24,475 nucleotides of DNA from a virus. The notes below the pieces were generated by a model. It did no database searches and had not been told where the DNA came from. It was given only the letters and a program-made list of their open reading frames with translations. The position numbers and the translations under genes are program-made. Below are positions 1 to 7,967 of the stretch, piece after piece. Location of the stretch: the IMG/VR virus record IMGVR_UViG_3300020448_000037, positions 1 to 24,475 of that record; one strand, 5' to 3'. Within the stretch, counting starts at the first letter, position 1; the number at the start of each line of letters is the position of its first letter.

Positions 1-12
1 TTGGGAGAATAG
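1..12 (+). CDS. Possible 3' end of an upstream gene (partial)
   Basis: The first four codons in frame 1 read Leu-Gly-Glu-stop, with the TAG directly against the ATG of gcvP. This fits the end of an upstream gene in the same operon. Only three residues are visible, so it cannot be identified. A gcvH or gcvT tail is possible given the neighbour but is not shown. Confidence 0.2.
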   Translation: MGE

Positions 13-2742
13 ATGTTTTCAAAGCGTCATATCGGACCTTCAGAAGAAGAGCAAAAGAAGATGCTCGAAGATTTAGGTCTATCTAGTCTAGATGAACTTG
101 TTAGAAATATTGTACCAGATTCTATTTTGTATAGAGAGAAGACAACCTTACCAAAAGGATGTGATGAATATAAAGCACTAAGTGAACTTAAGAATATAGC
201 AAAAGCAAACAAACCTAAACCATCTCTCATGGGTCAAGGTTACTATAATACGGTAACACCATCTGTTATTAAAAGAAATGTATTAGAAAACCCTGCATGG
301 TACACATCATACACACCATATCAGGCAGAGATATCACAAGGTAGATTAGAATCATTGTTTAATTTTCAGACTCTAGTTACAGAGTTGACTGGATTGCCAA
401 TAGCAAATGCATCTTTATTAGATGAAGCAACTGCAGCAGCAGAAGCAATGACTCTAGCATACAACTCAAATTCTAAGTACAATACATTTTTAGTAGACAG
501 TAGAATATTCTTTTCTACACTTCAAGTTTTACAGACAAGAGCAGAACCATTAGGTATTAATATAATAACTCTTGATTTGAATGCTCCTATACCACTAGAC
601 GAATTTGAAACTGCATTTGGATTTCTTATGCAACTACCTAACTCTGTTGGTCAACTCAAACAACCTAATGGATTGATGCGAGTTTGTGATGTGCATAAAG
701 TTGTTAAGATTGCAGTTGTAGATCCTATGTGTCAGGTACTAATGAAACCTGTAGGTGATATGGGATTTGATATAGCAGTTGGTAGTATGCAGAGATTCGG
801 TATACCTATGGGTTTTGGAGGTCCTCATGCTGCATTCTTTGCATGTAAGGACAAGTATAAAAGAAAAGTACCAGGTAGAATAGTTGGATTATCTAAAGAT
901 AAAAATGGTGATTCTGCATATAGATTAGCATTACAGACTAGAGAACAACATATACGAAGAGATAAAGCAACAAGTAATATTTGTACAGCACAGGCACTAT
1001 TAGCAAATATGTCTGCGTTCTATGCAATCTATCACGGACCTGAAGGATTGAAAAAGATAGCAAGACGGATCTGGTTATTAAGACAAACTCTACTTCGCTG
1101 TTTAAAATGGTGTGGAATAGAGGTAGTAGATAGTGATGGATTTGATACTATAAAATTTAAATCTATCAAAATGATTGATGGGTATAATGTGACTATAAAA
1201 AATGGTTGGACTACATTATCTGTAGATGAAACTACTACATTTGAAACAATATACAGTATTATTAATAGTCAGGTTTCATTTGATTCAAGTCAAACAACTG
1301 TTATTAGTGTATGGGATAGTTGTGTAGATGATGTATGGAGTAATATACCAGAGAGAACTAAACCATGGTTACAACAAGAAGTGTTTCAAAAGTATAGAAG
1401 TGAAACTAACTTGATGAGATATATTCATGAGTTAGAATCAAAAGATTTTTCATTGATAAATGGTATGATGCCACTTGGTAGTTGCACTATGAAACTAAAT
1501 GCAGCATCAGAACTTACTCCTGTATCATGGGAAGAGTTTGCCAACGTACATCCTCATACACCAGGTGGTCAAATACTAGGATATGATAGAATAATCAAAG
1601 ATTTATCAGAATGGTTATGTGATCTTACTGGTTTTCACTCAATGACTTTTCAACCAAACTCAGGTGCACAAGGAGAGTATGCAGGACTACTAGCAATCAG
1701 AGATTATCATGAATCAAAAGAAGATTTTAAACGTAATATATGCCTGATACCAGAGTCAGCACATGGTACAAATCCTGCATCAGCAGTGATGGCAGGTATG
1801 AAAGTAGTAGGTATTAAATGTGATAGTGAAGGTAACATAGACATACATGATTTAAGACTCAAAGCATGTTTAGAAGCAAATGAACTAGCAGCATTGATGA
1901 TTACATACCCATCTACTCATGGTGTATACGAACAAAACATCAAAGAGATCTGTAGCATTGTACATGAGTTTGGTGGACAAGTTTATATGGATGGTGCAAA
2001 CTTTAATGCACAGGTAGGATTGTGTCAACCTGGTGAATTTGGTGTAGATGTAGCACATCTAAACTTACATAAGACATTCTGTATACCACATGGAGGTGGA
2101 GGACCTGGTGTAGGTCCTATTGGTGTTGCAGAACATCTAGCACCATTTATAGATCAGAAAGTATCAGCAGCAGAATATGGTAGTGCATCTATACTACCTA
2201 TAGTTTGGATGTATATTCGTATGATGGGTGAAGATGGACTAAGAAATGCAACAGAAGTAGCACTACTAAATGCAAACTGGTTAGCAAAGAAAATAGATCC
2301 TCATTTCAAGGTATTATATAAAGGTAAAGATGGGTGGGTAGCACACGAATGTATCTTTGATTGTCGTAACATGGCAGCAAATGCAGAAGATGTTGCTAAA
2401 AGATTGATGGACTATGGTTTCCATGCACCAACCCTATCATGGCCTGTGTCTGGAACTATGATGGTAGAACCTACAGAGTCAGAATCATTAGATGAGTTGC
2501 AAAGATTTGTAGATGCTATGGCAAAGATTAGAAAAGAGATTGCAGAGTTACCTGCAATATTAAAAAATGCTCCACACACAGAGTCAGCAGTATGTGGACA
2601 CTGGGAGCATTCATATACAAGAGAAGAAGCATGCTTCCCTAATCAACCAAAGAAGAAGTTTTGGCCAGCAGTGAATCGTATTGATAATGTATACGGTGAT
2701 AGGAACCTAGTATGTTCGTGTACTGTTGAGATAAATAGTTAA
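13..2742 (+). CDS. gcvP: Glycine dehydrogenase (decarboxylating), glycine cleavage P-protein
   Basis: PLP enzyme of the glycine cleavage system: it decarboxylates glycine and passes the aminomethyl group to lipoylated H-protein, ultimately giving CO2, NH3 and methylene-THF. The 909-aa product is a little shorter than bacterial P-proteins (roughly 950-980 aa) but has both ends: the N-terminal RHIGPS block and the C-terminal RIDNVYGDRNLVCSC block. The PLP-binding lysine is K687 in NLHKTFCIPHGGGGPG. Other family blocks are GSMQRFG, FGGPHAAFFA, the segment around REQHIRRDKATSNI, and GSCTMKLN. The reading frame is uninterrupted, so the enzyme looks intact. A GGGAGA ribosome site lies 4 nt before the ATG, and the next gene starts directly after the stop. 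P-protein needs H, T and L partners; none is visible here, so it would use host ones or genes upstream of the window. The function call is firm; the role in infection is inferred. Confidence 0.95.
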   Translation: MFSKRHIGPSEEEQKKMLEDLGLSSLDELVRNIVPDSILYREKTTLPKGCDEYKALSELKNIAKANKPKPSLMGQGYYNTVTPSVIKRNVLENPAWYTSYTPYQAEISQGRLESLFNFQTLVTELTGLPIANASLLDEATAAAEAMTLAYNSNSKYNTFLVDSRIFFSTLQVLQTRAEPLGINIITLDLNAPIPLDEFETAFGFLMQLPNSVGQLKQPNGLMRVCDVHKVVKIAVVDPMCQVLMKPVGDMGFDIAVGSMQRFGIPMGFGGPHAAFFACKDKYKRKVPGRIVGLSKDKNGDSAYRLALQTREQHIRRDKATSNICTAQALLANMSAFYAIYHGPEGLKKIARRIWLLRQTLLRCLKWCGIEVVDSDGFDTIKFKSIKMIDGYNVTIKNGWTTLSVDETTTFETIYSIINSQVSFDSSQTTVISVWDSCVDDVWSNIPERTKPWLQQEVFQKYRSETNLMRYIHELESKDFSLINGMMPLGSCTMKLNAASELTPVSWEEFANVHPHTPGGQILGYDRIIKDLSEWLCDLTGFHSMTFQPNSGAQGEYAGLLAIRDYHESKEDFKRNICLIPESAHGTNPASAVMAGMKVVGIKCDSEGNIDIHDLRLKACLEANELAALMITYPSTHGVYEQNIKEICSIVHEFGGQVYMDGANFNAQVGLCQPGEFGVDVAHLNLHKTFCIPHGGGGPGVGPIGVAEHLAPFIDQKVSAAEYGSASILPIVWMYIRMMGEDGLRNATEVALLNANWLAKKIDPHFKVLYKGKDGWVAHECIFDCRNMAANAEDVAKRLMDYGFHAPTLSWPVSGTMMVEPTESESLDELQRFVDAMAKIRKEIAELPAILKNAPHTESAVCGHWEHSYTREEACFPNQPKKKFWPAVNRIDNVYGDRNLVCSCTVEINS

Positions 2743-4071
2743 ATGGCAAAGAAAGAAGACAACGACGAAGTAAGACTCGAACGAGCATTTGCAGCATTTA
2801 AAAAAGGTGCTAAAGACATCAAGGGTGTTGATGATAGCATCAAGAAAGAAGGTGGAAAGAGTGTGATAAAATATATGGTGAACTCTACTGATAGAGAAAC
2901 TTCTCGTGATCGTGTAGAGACAGCATTAAAGAAAGAATTTAAAAAAGTTACTCGTGTGCAAAGATCAGAGTCTTCTTTAGAGTGTACAAAAGTAGAAGGT
3001 GAAAATAAAGATAAGAAAGAAAAGAAAGATTATATTTTTATATACAAACCAATATCAGGTGGTATGTCACAGACCACATTGAATGCTACCATTACAGAAT
3101 TATATCCATGTATTGCTTTTGAAACAGGTATAAAAGCAACTTCTGTAAGTAAAATGGATATCAAAAAATTTCATCAGCAAGTATCAAAAAACTGGAGTAA
3201 AAATTTAAACTGTTTTGTAAATACTAAAGATGCACAGGCAGGGAAAGAGTTTATTGATAACGCAGAGAATGGTAAGTTTGATGAGAAGGTAAAGAATGCC
3301 ATAAACATATTGAGATGGATACAAGGAATCAATAGAAAACATCCTATCGAAAAAATAGTATGGGGATATCGTGCTAAACCTGCAGGTGTAATGGCAAATC
3401 ATCCTGGAGATATATTTTTACAGTTTAAAAATAAAAAATATCTAGGTGTATCACTTAAAGCAGGTGGTGCAAAAACTGATGAACCAAAATTAAATACCTA
3501 TGTTAAACCAATCTTTGATTATTTTGGTAAGTCAAATGATTATGAAAAAATAAAAGATAAACTGTGGCCACAGTATCTAGAAATACCTGGCATAGAAGAG
3601 GAAGATAAAAAGGATTGGGGTAAGAATACATTAGCAATGAAAACCTATGAGTTTGAGAAGATGAATAGTGCTAGATACGATGCATTGTATGATATAAATC
3701 TTAAGATTATCAAAGACGAACTCATAAAACTTATAGGTAGTCCACAAAACTTTAAGAAAGCAAAAGAGTGGGTGTCAGAAAAAGTTGCACAACAGCAGCA
3801 AGATGTGCCTTTACTTCTTGTAAAAGCAACTACGATTACTGCAAGACGAGATATGTCTAGTGATCTTCTTATTGAGGCAGTTGCTGCTGTTAAAAAAATA
3901 GAAGCAAAGGTTGCAACCACTGGTGGTAAACAAGCATTTAAGGTTAAACTATCAGATGGTTCTAGAGTAGAACTAGATTTTACTACTCGTACTAACAAAG
4001 TTGGTGCTTCTCATAAACTAGGACAGTTCACAAACTTAGCGGTAAAATTCAATAAAGTTAAAAAGGTATAG
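2743..4071 (+). CDS. Unknown 442-aa protein, possibly PD-(D/E)XK nuclease-like
   Basis: The ATG follows the gcvP TAA with no gap, so translation is probably coupled. I do not recognise the family with certainty. The N-terminus (about residues 1-100) is highly charged and rich in Lys and Glu. A middle block holds YKPISGGMSQTTLNATITEL. Residues 221-239 read P-G-D223, then 13 residues, then S237-L238-K239 followed by AGG. This spacing and the hydrophobic strands around it resemble a restriction-endonuclease fold active site (PD...(D/E)XK) with Ser in place of the acidic residue, a variant known in some nucleases. The C-terminal 60 residues are basic. The next gene is a DNA methyltransferase, which makes a nuclease role attractive, but a promoter separates the two. 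Treat the nuclease idea as weak inference; a structural or DNA-binding protein is equally possible. Confidence 0.6.
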   Translation: MAKKEDNDEVRLERAFAAFKKGAKDIKGVDDSIKKEGGKSVIKYMVNSTDRETSRDRVETALKKEFKKVTRVQRSESSLECTKVEGENKDKKEKKDYIFIYKPISGGMSQTTLNATITELYPCIAFETGIKATSVSKMDIKKFHQQVSKNWSKNLNCFVNTKDAQAGKEFIDNAENGKFDEKVKNAINILRWIQGINRKHPIEKIVWGYRAKPAGVMANHPGDIFLQFKNKKYLGVSLKAGGAKTDEPKLNTYVKPIFDYFGKSNDYEKIKDKLWPQYLEIPGIEEEDKKDWGKNTLAMKTYEFEKMNSARYDALYDINLKIIKDELIKLIGSPQNFKKAKEWVSEKVAQQQQDVPLLLVKATTITARRDMSSDLLIEAVAAVKKIEAKVATTGGKQAFKVKLSDGSRVELDFTTRTNKVGASHKLGQFTNLAVKFNKVKKV

Positions 4072-4097
4072 ACAAAAAAGTTTTATTATGCTATATT
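4069..4097 (+). promoter_or_regulatory. Sigma70-type promoter before the methyltransferase
   Basis: TAGACA (4069-4074), a 17-nt spacer, then TATATT (4092-4097), preceded by TATGC. The -35 overlaps the stop codon of the previous gene. The predicted transcription start falls on or next to the ATG at 4104, so the transcript could be leaderless. Confidence 0.5.
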
Positions 4098-4103
4098 CAT
4101 AGT

Positions 4104-5042
4104 ATGAATAAGATATTATTTGGAGATTGTAGAGATACACTCCCTACTATTGATGTCAAAGCACGCATGTGTGTTACTAGTCCACCTTATTATGGTTTAA
4201 GAAACTATGGTAATGAAGATAATCAGATAGGACAAGAAGAAACACCAGAGCAGTTTATTGAAAATTTAGTATCAGTGTTCCGATCAGTGCGTGATGTTCT
4301 TACTGATGATGGAACACTGTGGGTCAATATAGGAGATAGTTACTATAACTATAGACCTGGCAAAGGTCAGTCATATCCTAAACAATCAGTATCTAAGACT
4401 AAGCAAGATCTACCTGACAAATGTAATAAGCGTGGCAATAAGTTAGAAGGATTGAAAGAGAAAGACCTGATAGGTATACCTTGGATGTTAGCATTTGCAT
4501 TGAGGGCAGATGGATGGTATCTACGTCAGGATATTATATGGCATAAACCTAATCCTATGCCTGAGTCTGTCAAGGACAGATGCACTAAATCACACGAACA
4601 CCTATTCTTATTATCTAAAAACAAAAAGTATTACTATGACAACGAAGCAATCAAAGAACCAGTCAAGCAAGATTGGGGTAAACGAGACAGGACAACTGGT
4701 AAGTACCATAATCCTGGCACTGGCCTTCAACCTCATAGTGGTCTTACCAAGTCTTATGAACGGAAAAATAAACGAGATGTTTGGACAATAACAAACAAAC
4801 CATATAAGGGAGCACACTTCGCAGTGTTTCCACCTGACTTGATTGAACCATGCATACTAGCAGGGAGTCAGGAGGGAGATATAGTTCTCGATCCATTCAT
4901 GGGATCAGGAACTACAGCAATGGTTGCTAAGAAACATGATCGTAAATATATTGGATGTGAGTTGCATGAAGGATATGATAATCTGATACAAAAAAGAGTG
5001 GATGAAATTCCTACTAGGTTACCCCTAGACCAGTTGATATAG
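4104..5042 (+). CDS. Site-specific DNA methyltransferase (N6-adenine or N4-cytosine, beta-type order)
   Basis: AdoMet-dependent amino-methyltransferase of 312 aa. Catalytic motif IV TSPPYY is at residues 25-30 and the AdoMet-binding motif I block DPFMGSGTT at 263-271. Motif IV before motif I is the beta-class order. Between them lie the motifs WVNIGDSYYNY and the segment around WHKPNPMPESVKDR, typical of stand-alone phage and restriction-modification enzymes. SPPY alone does not separate N4-cytosine from N6-adenine activity. The likely role is modification of phage DNA against host restriction, or epigenetic control. There is no clear ribosome site, and the nearby promoter would start the mRNA almost at the ATG. 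The gene is flanked by promoters on both sides, so it looks like its own transcription unit. Confidence 0.88.
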   Translation: MNKILFGDCRDTLPTIDVKARMCVTSPPYYGLRNYGNEDNQIGQEETPEQFIENLVSVFRSVRDVLTDDGTLWVNIGDSYYNYRPGKGQSYPKQSVSKTKQDLPDKCNKRGNKLEGLKEKDLIGIPWMLAFALRADGWYLRQDIIWHKPNPMPESVKDRCTKSHEHLFLLSKNKKYYYDNEAIKEPVKQDWGKRDRTTGKYHNPGTGLQPHSGLTKSYERKNKRDVWTITNKPYKGAHFAVFPPDLIEPCILAGSQEGDIVLDPFMGSGTTAMVAKKHDRKYIGCELHEGYDNLIQKRVDEIPTRLPLDQLI

Positions 5043-5074
5043 TGGCACACTGAAGTGCACAATAGGTCTGAGTA

Positions 5075-5083
5075 TGCTATAAT
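5075..5083 (+). promoter_or_regulatory. Extended -10 sigma70 promoter
   Basis: TGC followed directly by TATAAT (5078-5083), an extended -10 element, with no good -35 at the usual distance. It lies in the 62-nt gap between the methyltransferase and the next gene and shares TATGCTATA with the promoter at 4069-4097. The start would be near 5090. An AGGA ribosome site is at 5097-5100, 4 nt before the ATG at 5105. Confidence 0.5.
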
Positions 5084-5104
5084 ATTAGTATACAACAGGA
5101 TACT

Positions 5105-6013
5105 ATGCCAAACAGACATCTAGAACATCCAGAAGATACTATTCTCCTCAGTAGAAGGAAGTGTTATCAGGTTGTTTGTACCTTGATGCAAGAGCAAATA
5201 CCTCTTGGAGTCAAGTGGGATGGTGCACCTGCTATAGTATTCGGAACTGACCCTCGCAACAATAAGTTCTTTGTTGGTACTAAGTCTGTATTCAACAAAA
5301 AGAGAGTCAAAATCTGTTATTCTTATGAGGACATCGATGAAAACTACAAAGGCGAACTGGCGAACATCTTACGTTTATGTTTTAGGAACCTTCCTAGGAT
5401 TGGTGGTATTGTTCAAGGGGACTACATTGGCGTCAGTGGTGGTACTCGCTATACTCCTAATACCCTTGAGTATATTTTTTCTACCGCAACTAGTGGTAAT
5501 ATTGTTTTCGCTCCTCATACTTGCTATACCGAAATATCTCCCGATGCTGTGCCTACTTTTGGTTGCGTTTTGTCTGGTGAAACTGGCACTCATATGGTCG
5601 GTCCCAACGAAGGCAGTGCGTTTATTCAAAAAAGTAAGAAGAGATTTAATTGGGCGAAGTTCATCTACAACCTTGCAAGAGCGCAGAGACCAAGCAAAAA
5701 ACACTATGCAGAAATACTAAAACATGTAAACAAATGGGTGAGAGAGGGTCTAGTTCCTCCTGCAGAAAAAATGTATAAGACCTTACCTGCTAAATATAAG
5801 GGAGAAGTAAATGTTTACACATTCAAAGTGTGGGATCAAATCTTCCAACTGAAACAGTCATTAATGGATAACATAGAGGTAAGTGGTTCAGTAACTCCAT
5901 ACTTAAATGGTGAACCAACTGCTCATGAGGGGTTCGTTACACAGACAGAACACCCAGTGAAACTCGTAGACAGACTGACCTTTAGCAAAGCAAACTTCAA
6001 ATTAAATGGGTAA
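5105..6013 (+). CDS. Conserved cyanophage protein (DUF6267-like) with ligase/nucleotidyltransferase-like motifs
   Basis: 302-aa protein beginning MPNRHLEHPED, which I recall as the opening of a conserved cyanophage family (DUF6267, from memory). The motifs look like those of covalent nucleotidyltransferases (DNA/RNA ligases): K37-W-D-G40 (motif I, KxDG), GIVQGDYIG in the middle, and near the C-terminus HEGFV then VKLVDR, placed like motifs IV (EG) and V (K). If real, K37 would carry the nucleotide. The middle of the gene (about 5380-5690) uses codons ending in C or T and CGC, unlike the A-ending codons around it, and contains a long hydrophobic ORF in another frame. The next gene starts directly after the stop. 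Gene presence is sure; the ligase idea is inference from motifs only. Confidence 0.8.
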   Translation: MPNRHLEHPEDTILLSRRKCYQVVCTLMQEQIPLGVKWDGAPAIVFGTDPRNNKFFVGTKSVFNKKRVKICYSYEDIDENYKGELANILRLCFRNLPRIGGIVQGDYIGVSGGTRYTPNTLEYIFSTATSGNIVFAPHTCYTEISPDAVPTFGCVLSGETGTHMVGPNEGSAFIQKSKKRFNWAKFIYNLARAQRPSKKHYAEILKHVNKWVREGLVPPAEKMYKTLPAKYKGEVNVYTFKVWDQIFQLKQSLMDNIEVSGSVTPYLNGEPTAHEGFVTQTEHPVKLVDRLTFSKANFKLNG

Positions 6014-7174
6014 ATGAAAAAGTTTAGTGCTTTCCTATCAGAAGCAGAGAGATCTTTTGCTGCGAAAGAAGCAGAAAAATTAAGACTTAAACATGTAGGT
6101 TACGGTAAGTATGCCGATGCATCAGGCAATGTAACTCACTTTACAAAGAATGGTAAGTTAGAAAAAATAACTGGAAAAGAAGGGGGTGCTTCTACAGAAA
6201 CCCCTACAAATGGTGAAGAATCGAATGCTGATGGTGGTGTAGATCAAGGTGCAATAGCAATAACATTTGGAAGGTTTAACCCTCCTACTACTGGACATGA
6301 AAAACTTCTAGACAAAGTAGCAAGAGAGGCAAAAGCAAGTGGAGGAACGTATAGAATATACCCCTCAAGGTCGGAGGATCCTAAGAAGAATCCCCTCGAC
6401 GCGGGGACTAAAGTTAAATATATGCGGAAGGCATATCCAGATCACGCGAACTCAATCATTGACAATGATGATATGCGTACCATTTTTGATGTTCTCGCAT
6501 CACTCGATAATGATGGGTATAGCAGCGTTAATATTGTTGTGGGTGGTGATAGGGTCAGTGAGTTTAACTCGTTAGCAACCAAGTATAATGGTGACCTGTA
6601 TAACTTTGATGATATTAAGGTAGTATCAGCAGGTGATCGTGACCCAGATGGTGAAGGTGTTGAAGGTATGAGTGCATCTAAGATGAGAAAGGCAGCAGCA
6701 GATGGTGATCTTGAGTCATTTAAGAAGGGTGTACCATCAGGAATCAAAGATAAAGATATACAATCTCTTTACGGAACGTTAAGAACTGCAATGAAAGTTG
6801 AAGATGTTGACGATTTTGCAGATTCATCTTATAATTTATATGAGATAGCACCAAAACTAGATCCTCAAGGATTGCGTGAAGCATACCATGTAGGAGATTT
6901 ATTCAAAGAGGGAACATTCGTTGAAAACAGTAACACAGGACTCATTTCTAAAATTGTTAGTCGTGGTAGCAATCACGTCATCAGTATTGATGAGCATGAT
7001 CATCTTTTTCGTAATTGGTTAAAAGACTTAAACGAAAAAAATAATATAAAATTCTTTACCTATAAACCTGCAGGTCTTATGGGCACACCAGAACTTACCA
7101 ACTATATGAAAAGAATGACACCTGGTGAGTTTGTAAAGAAGATAAATAAAAAGGACAAAGTAGCGACAACTTAA
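6014..7174 (+). CDS. Cytidylyltransferase/NMN adenylyltransferase-like nucleotidyltransferase with possible capsid-targeting leader
   Basis: 386-aa protein. Residues about 80-240 form an HIGH-superfamily nucleotidyltransferase: FGRFNPPTTGHEKLL at 85-99, with TTGH (92-95) as the variant of the (H/T)xGH nucleotide-binding motif; VVGGDR at 175-180; and GMSASKMRKA at 218-227, the counterpart of the ISSTxxR motif. Such domains join a nucleotide to a phosphorylated substrate, as in NadM, CoaD and CTP transferases; the substrate is not readable here. The N-terminus MKKFSAFLSE-AE resembles the T4 internal-protein capsid-targeting leader, with LxE ending at residue 10, followed by a low-complexity linker. 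The C-terminal 130 residues are unassigned. It directly follows the upstream gene (stop then ATG). Packaging in the head is inference. Confidence 0.8.
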   Translation: MKKFSAFLSEAERSFAAKEAEKLRLKHVGYGKYADASGNVTHFTKNGKLEKITGKEGGASTETPTNGEESNADGGVDQGAIAITFGRFNPPTTGHEKLLDKVAREAKASGGTYRIYPSRSEDPKKNPLDAGTKVKYMRKAYPDHANSIIDNDDMRTIFDVLASLDNDGYSSVNIVVGGDRVSEFNSLATKYNGDLYNFDDIKVVSAGDRDPDGEGVEGMSASKMRKAAADGDLESFKKGVPSGIKDKDIQSLYGTLRTAMKVEDVDDFADSSYNLYEIAPKLDPQGLREAYHVGDLFKEGTFVENSNTGLISKIVSRGSNHVISIDEHDHLFRNWLKDLNEKNNIKFFTYKPAGLMGTPELTNYMKRMTPGEFVKKINKKDKVATT

Positions 7175-7176
7175 CA

Positions 7177-7785
7177 ATGTACGATAAACCATTACCCGAT
7201 ATGTCTGCTGCATATGCAGAGATACAGGAAAAAGCAAAGAAAAAACTTGACCCAGTGGGCAAGAGTGACGGTGACGTAGACAATGATGGTGACAAAGATT
7301 CATCTGATTCCTACCTTCTTAACAGAAGAAAAGTTATCGCTAGTAAAATGAAGAAAGAACATCATCAGAAAGATGCTGACGGTAAAGTCATTGAGCATGA
7401 TCATGATGGAGAAGAAATTACTGAAAAGAAAATGGTAGTTACTAATGCTGATAAGAAAGGTAACACACCTGCATATCAAAACTTTAAGAAAGGTGATAAG
7501 AGATATGTTGCTGCTGATCATATGAAGGAAGAAGAGATTCATCCTGACGATAATGCACTATCACCAGAAGAACTAGAAAGAGTAGCAGAACTGTCTAGAG
7601 AGTGGGATGCTAAGATGGAAGAAGGATATGGTGGCAAACCTATGATGAGTAAGGGTGGTGAAGTAAAGGCACCAAGAATGCAGAAAGGTGCTATGGCATA
7701 TGATGGTGCTAATAAAGAAGCATCAGAAGCAAAGGACAGACTACTTGCAAAAGCAAAGGCAAAACGTGAGGCAATGAAAAAATGA
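7177..7785 (+). CDS. Charged conserved phage protein with an EF-hand-like loop
   Basis: 202-aa, very hydrophilic protein rich in Lys, Glu and Asp. Near the N-terminus, after LDPVGKSDG, comes DVDNDGDKDSSD, which matches the 12-residue calcium loop pattern (D at 1, 3, 5, G at 6, D at 12), followed by SYLLNRRK. I recall similar EF-hand-plus-RRK segments in cyanophage virion-associated proteins. The remainder is low complexity with HHQKDADGK and HDHDGEE segments. It starts 2 nt after the previous stop and overlaps the next gene by 4 nt (ATGA). Its place in the block of leader-bearing proteins suggests a head-internal or scaffold-like role, which is not shown. Confidence 0.7.
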   Translation: MYDKPLPDMSAAYAEIQEKAKKKLDPVGKSDGDVDNDGDKDSSDSYLLNRRKVIASKMKKEHHQKDADGKVIEHDHDGEEITEKKMVVTNADKKGNTPAYQNFKKGDKRYVAADHMKEEEIHPDDNALSPEELERVAELSREWDAKMEEGYGGKPMMSKGGEVKAPRMQKGAMAYDGANKEASEAKDRLLAKAKAKREAMKK

Positions 7786-7967
7786 AATCCTTCAAACAAT
7801 ATTGCTCAGAAAACTATCGTGCAATGAGAAATCCTGAGAAGTATAAACCAGATGATGAATCTGATAAACCATACAGAGAGAGATCAAAAGCAAACAGGAT
7901 GAAAGATCCTAAGAGAGGTATCAACTCTCCTGCATTTAAAAAGTTCATGGCATCCCAAGGTATGTAA
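7782..7967 (+). CDS. Small basic protein with capsid-targeting-like leader
   Basis: 61-aa basic protein overlapping the previous gene by 4 nt and the next by 1 nt (TAATG), so it is translationally coupled at both ends. It begins MKSFKQYCSE-N, close to the T4 internal-protein leader pattern M-K-(S/T)-(F/Y)-x-x-(F/Y)-x-x-E, with Glu at residue 10. The rest is rich in Arg, Lys and Pro. No enzyme motif is present. A packaged internal protein or DNA-condensing peptide is the favoured guess. Confidence 0.65.
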   Translation: MKSFKQYCSENYRAMRNPEKYKPDDESDKPYRERSKANRMKDPKRGINSPAFKKFMASQGM

